Shown one piece after another: positions 62,965 to 64,000 of a DNA stretch of 64,000 bases. The position numbers were made by a program, and so were the translations under genes. The stretch's first letter is position 1. Every line of letters begins with the position of its first letter. The stretch spans positions 806,001-870,000 of the forward strand of contig NZ_WTYZ01000001.1 in NCBI RefSeq assembly GCF_009827455.1, read 5' to 3'. This DNA is from Pontixanthobacter aestiaquae. Its GTDB lineage: Bacteria > Pseudomonadota > Alphaproteobacteria > Sphingomonadales > Sphingomonadaceae. The notes below the pieces were generated by a model, which saw only the letters and a program-made list of their open reading frames with translations, made no database searches and was not told the DNA's origin.

Positions 62965-63058
62965 TGAGGCTCTAATATCGGAAGGGGCGCGACATTCGCA
63001 AGGGCGGATTTCCCGTGCAGCGTCAGAAATAGGCAGCAATCACCAACGAAGGGGTAAC

Positions 63059-63095
63059 AAAAAACGGGCCGGACGGGGATACCGTCCGACCCGTT
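63059..63095 (-). terminator. Terminator of the phasin gene
   Basis: Minus strand: ACGGGTCGGACGG (63082-63094) pairs with 63064-63076 with one mismatch, followed by T6 (63059-63064). Confidence 0.88.
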
Positions 63096-63177
63096 TGTGC
63101 GTTTCACCGGGAAAGGGAGGGAGATTTCCGGTGAACTCTTCAGCTCAATGAACGCTTCGGTCCAGTAAGCCTTTAAC

Positions 63178-63990
63178 TCAGGCAGCTTTGCGGACTTTGT
63201 CCATTGCAACACTTGCGCGGCTCGAAAGCGGTGCGAAAGCGTCGTTAGCAAGCTTAACCCATGCTTCGGTGTTTTTCGAAACCGCAGCAACAGTTGCGTC
63301 AACGTTACGACGAGCGATTTTGCCTTGCAGCTGAACGAAGTCAGTTGGCGACTTAACGGCAGCGACTTCCTTAACATCGGCAGTCATGGTTTCCACAGCG
63401 CCTTTCACGTCTTCGACATAGACTTTGCCCATGTCCTGCACGCCAGCGGCGAGGATCTTGCCCGATTCAACCACAGCTTCGACGTTGCCCTTGGTGAATT
63501 CGCCCATTTCAGAAGCGATTTCAGTGCCCTTGTCATAAGCAGTTTTCGCACGCTCTTGCAGGTCGGCGAAGCCTTCCTTGACTTGTGCGGTATAATCGGC
63601 GGCTTTAGTTTGTGCTTTGGTCATTACAGTGTCCTTTGCATTCAATTTCTTGGTTGTTTTGATTGCAGCAGGCTTGCGCTTGGCAGGAGCCTTCTTCGCC
63701 GCAGTCTTCTTGGCAGTAGCTTTTTTCGCAGGAGCAGCTTTCTTGGCTGCGACCTTTTTCTTGGCCGAAGTCTTCTTCGCAGCAGACTTTTTCTTAGCCG
63801 GAGCTTTCACTGCTTTTTTGACAGCTTCAACCTTCACAGGTGCAGTTTCATCCTGCTCAACTGCCTTCGCGATTGCAGCGACGCTGACATCTTTTTTGGC
63901 GTCGTCCGATGTCTTGTCAGCCTTCTTTGCAGCAGCTTCAGCATAGGCCTTTTCTGCGGCGGCATCGATTTTGCTGGCGTTGGTTGCCAT
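63178..63990 (-). CDS. Phasin family protein with Lys/Ala-rich N-terminal half
   Basis: 270 residues. C-terminal half is a phasin (about 130-265): TAQVKEGFADLQERAKTAYD, KILAAGVQDMGKVYVEDVKG, SPTDFVQLQGKIARRNVDAT and AVSKNTEAWVKLANDAFAPL. It coats polyhydroxyalkanoate granules. Residues about 55-120 are repeats of AAKK, PAKK and AKKT, like H1-type histone tails and the PhaF phasin of pseudomonads, which ties granules to DNA. Single gene with its own terminator. Confidence 0.88.
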   Translation of the reverse strand: MATNASKIDAAAEKAYAEAAAKKADKTSDDAKKDVSVAAIAKAVEQDETAPVKVEAVKKAVKAPAKKKSAAKKTSAKKKVAAKKAAPAKKATAKKTAAKKAPAKRKPAAIKTTKKLNAKDTVMTKAQTKAADYTAQVKEGFADLQERAKTAYDKGTEIASEMGEFTKGNVEAVVESGKILAAGVQDMGKVYVEDVKGAVETMTADVKEVAAVKSPTDFVQLQGKIARRNVDATVAAVSKNTEAWVKLANDAFAPLSSRASVAMDKVRKAA

Positions 63991-64000
63991 GATAATAAAC

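Overview
The window is a 64 kb stretch of an alphaproteobacterial chromosome, most likely a sphingomonad of the Erythrobacteraceae type. Pointers are the secB/Tim44/mltA/smr neighbourhood, a complete NepR-EcfG-PhyR general stress locus with an HWE kinase, a VPAPP-type PEP-CTERM-like tail, a bacterial ceramide-synthase-like GNAT protein, ClpS next to a phasin, and small REP-like palindromes. It is dense, mostly housekeeping DNA. I saw no rRNA, transposase, prophage or CRISPR array; there is one tRNA-Gln(CTG).

Layout. 1-5.3 kb: murJ (cut by the window edge), secB, a Tim44-domain protein, mltA, an smr gene carrying an in-frame palindromic insert, and aroC. 5.3-10.7 kb: ruvA and ruvB separated by three small genes, one a GIY-YIG gene bracketed by inverted repeats; then a huge Ser/Gly repeat protein with a sorting-signal-like C-terminus. 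10.7-15.5 kb: two rhodaneses, aconitase, an EamA exporter. 15.7-20 kb: two unrelated L,D-transpeptidases facing each other and a pentapeptide-type membrane protein. 20-27 kb: aspartic protease, thioredoxin-like lipoprotein, FAD oxidoreductase, deacetylase, ispG, ompW, a GAF-EAL protein.

27.1-31.6 kb is the most interesting block: an ECF sigma factor with an NrsF anti-sigma factor, DoxX, two different cysteine-rich precursor peptides of the bufferin type, and one MNIO (DUF692) enzyme with its DUF2063 partner. Three exact copies of the Caulobacter-type sigma-F promoter (GTAACC-N16-CGAA) occur here: two divergent ones between the precursor genes and one inside the end of doxX just before sigF. 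The DNA therefore describes a self-activating, probably copper- or metal-responsive regulon making two modified metal-binding peptides with one shared enzyme pair. Stem-loops follow each precursor gene and could set precursor:enzyme stoichiometry.

31.6-51.6 kb: an esterase, a TM-helix channel-like protein, an isoaspartyl peptidase, a tightly overlapping seven-gene DUF4129/DUF4350/MoxR/DUF58/SpoIIM/RDD/GNAT operon, pheA, a membrane cytochrome c, rlmE, ppx, tRNA-Gln, a LOG protein, a thiD-VOC fusion, glmM, a symporter and sodB. 51.6-57.1 kb: the general stress response locus. Three exact GGAAC-N16-CGTT promoters sit before nepR-ecfG, phyR and a single-domain response regulator, and a likely unannotated small RNA with a C-rich anti-Shine-Dalgarno-type loop lies between phyR and that regulator. 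57.2-64 kb: ceramide-synthase-like acyltransferase, desaturase, GNAT, lptG/lptF, clpS and a phasin with a histone-like Lys/Ala stretch.

All calls come from reading the sequence and recalled family knowledge; no database search was run.
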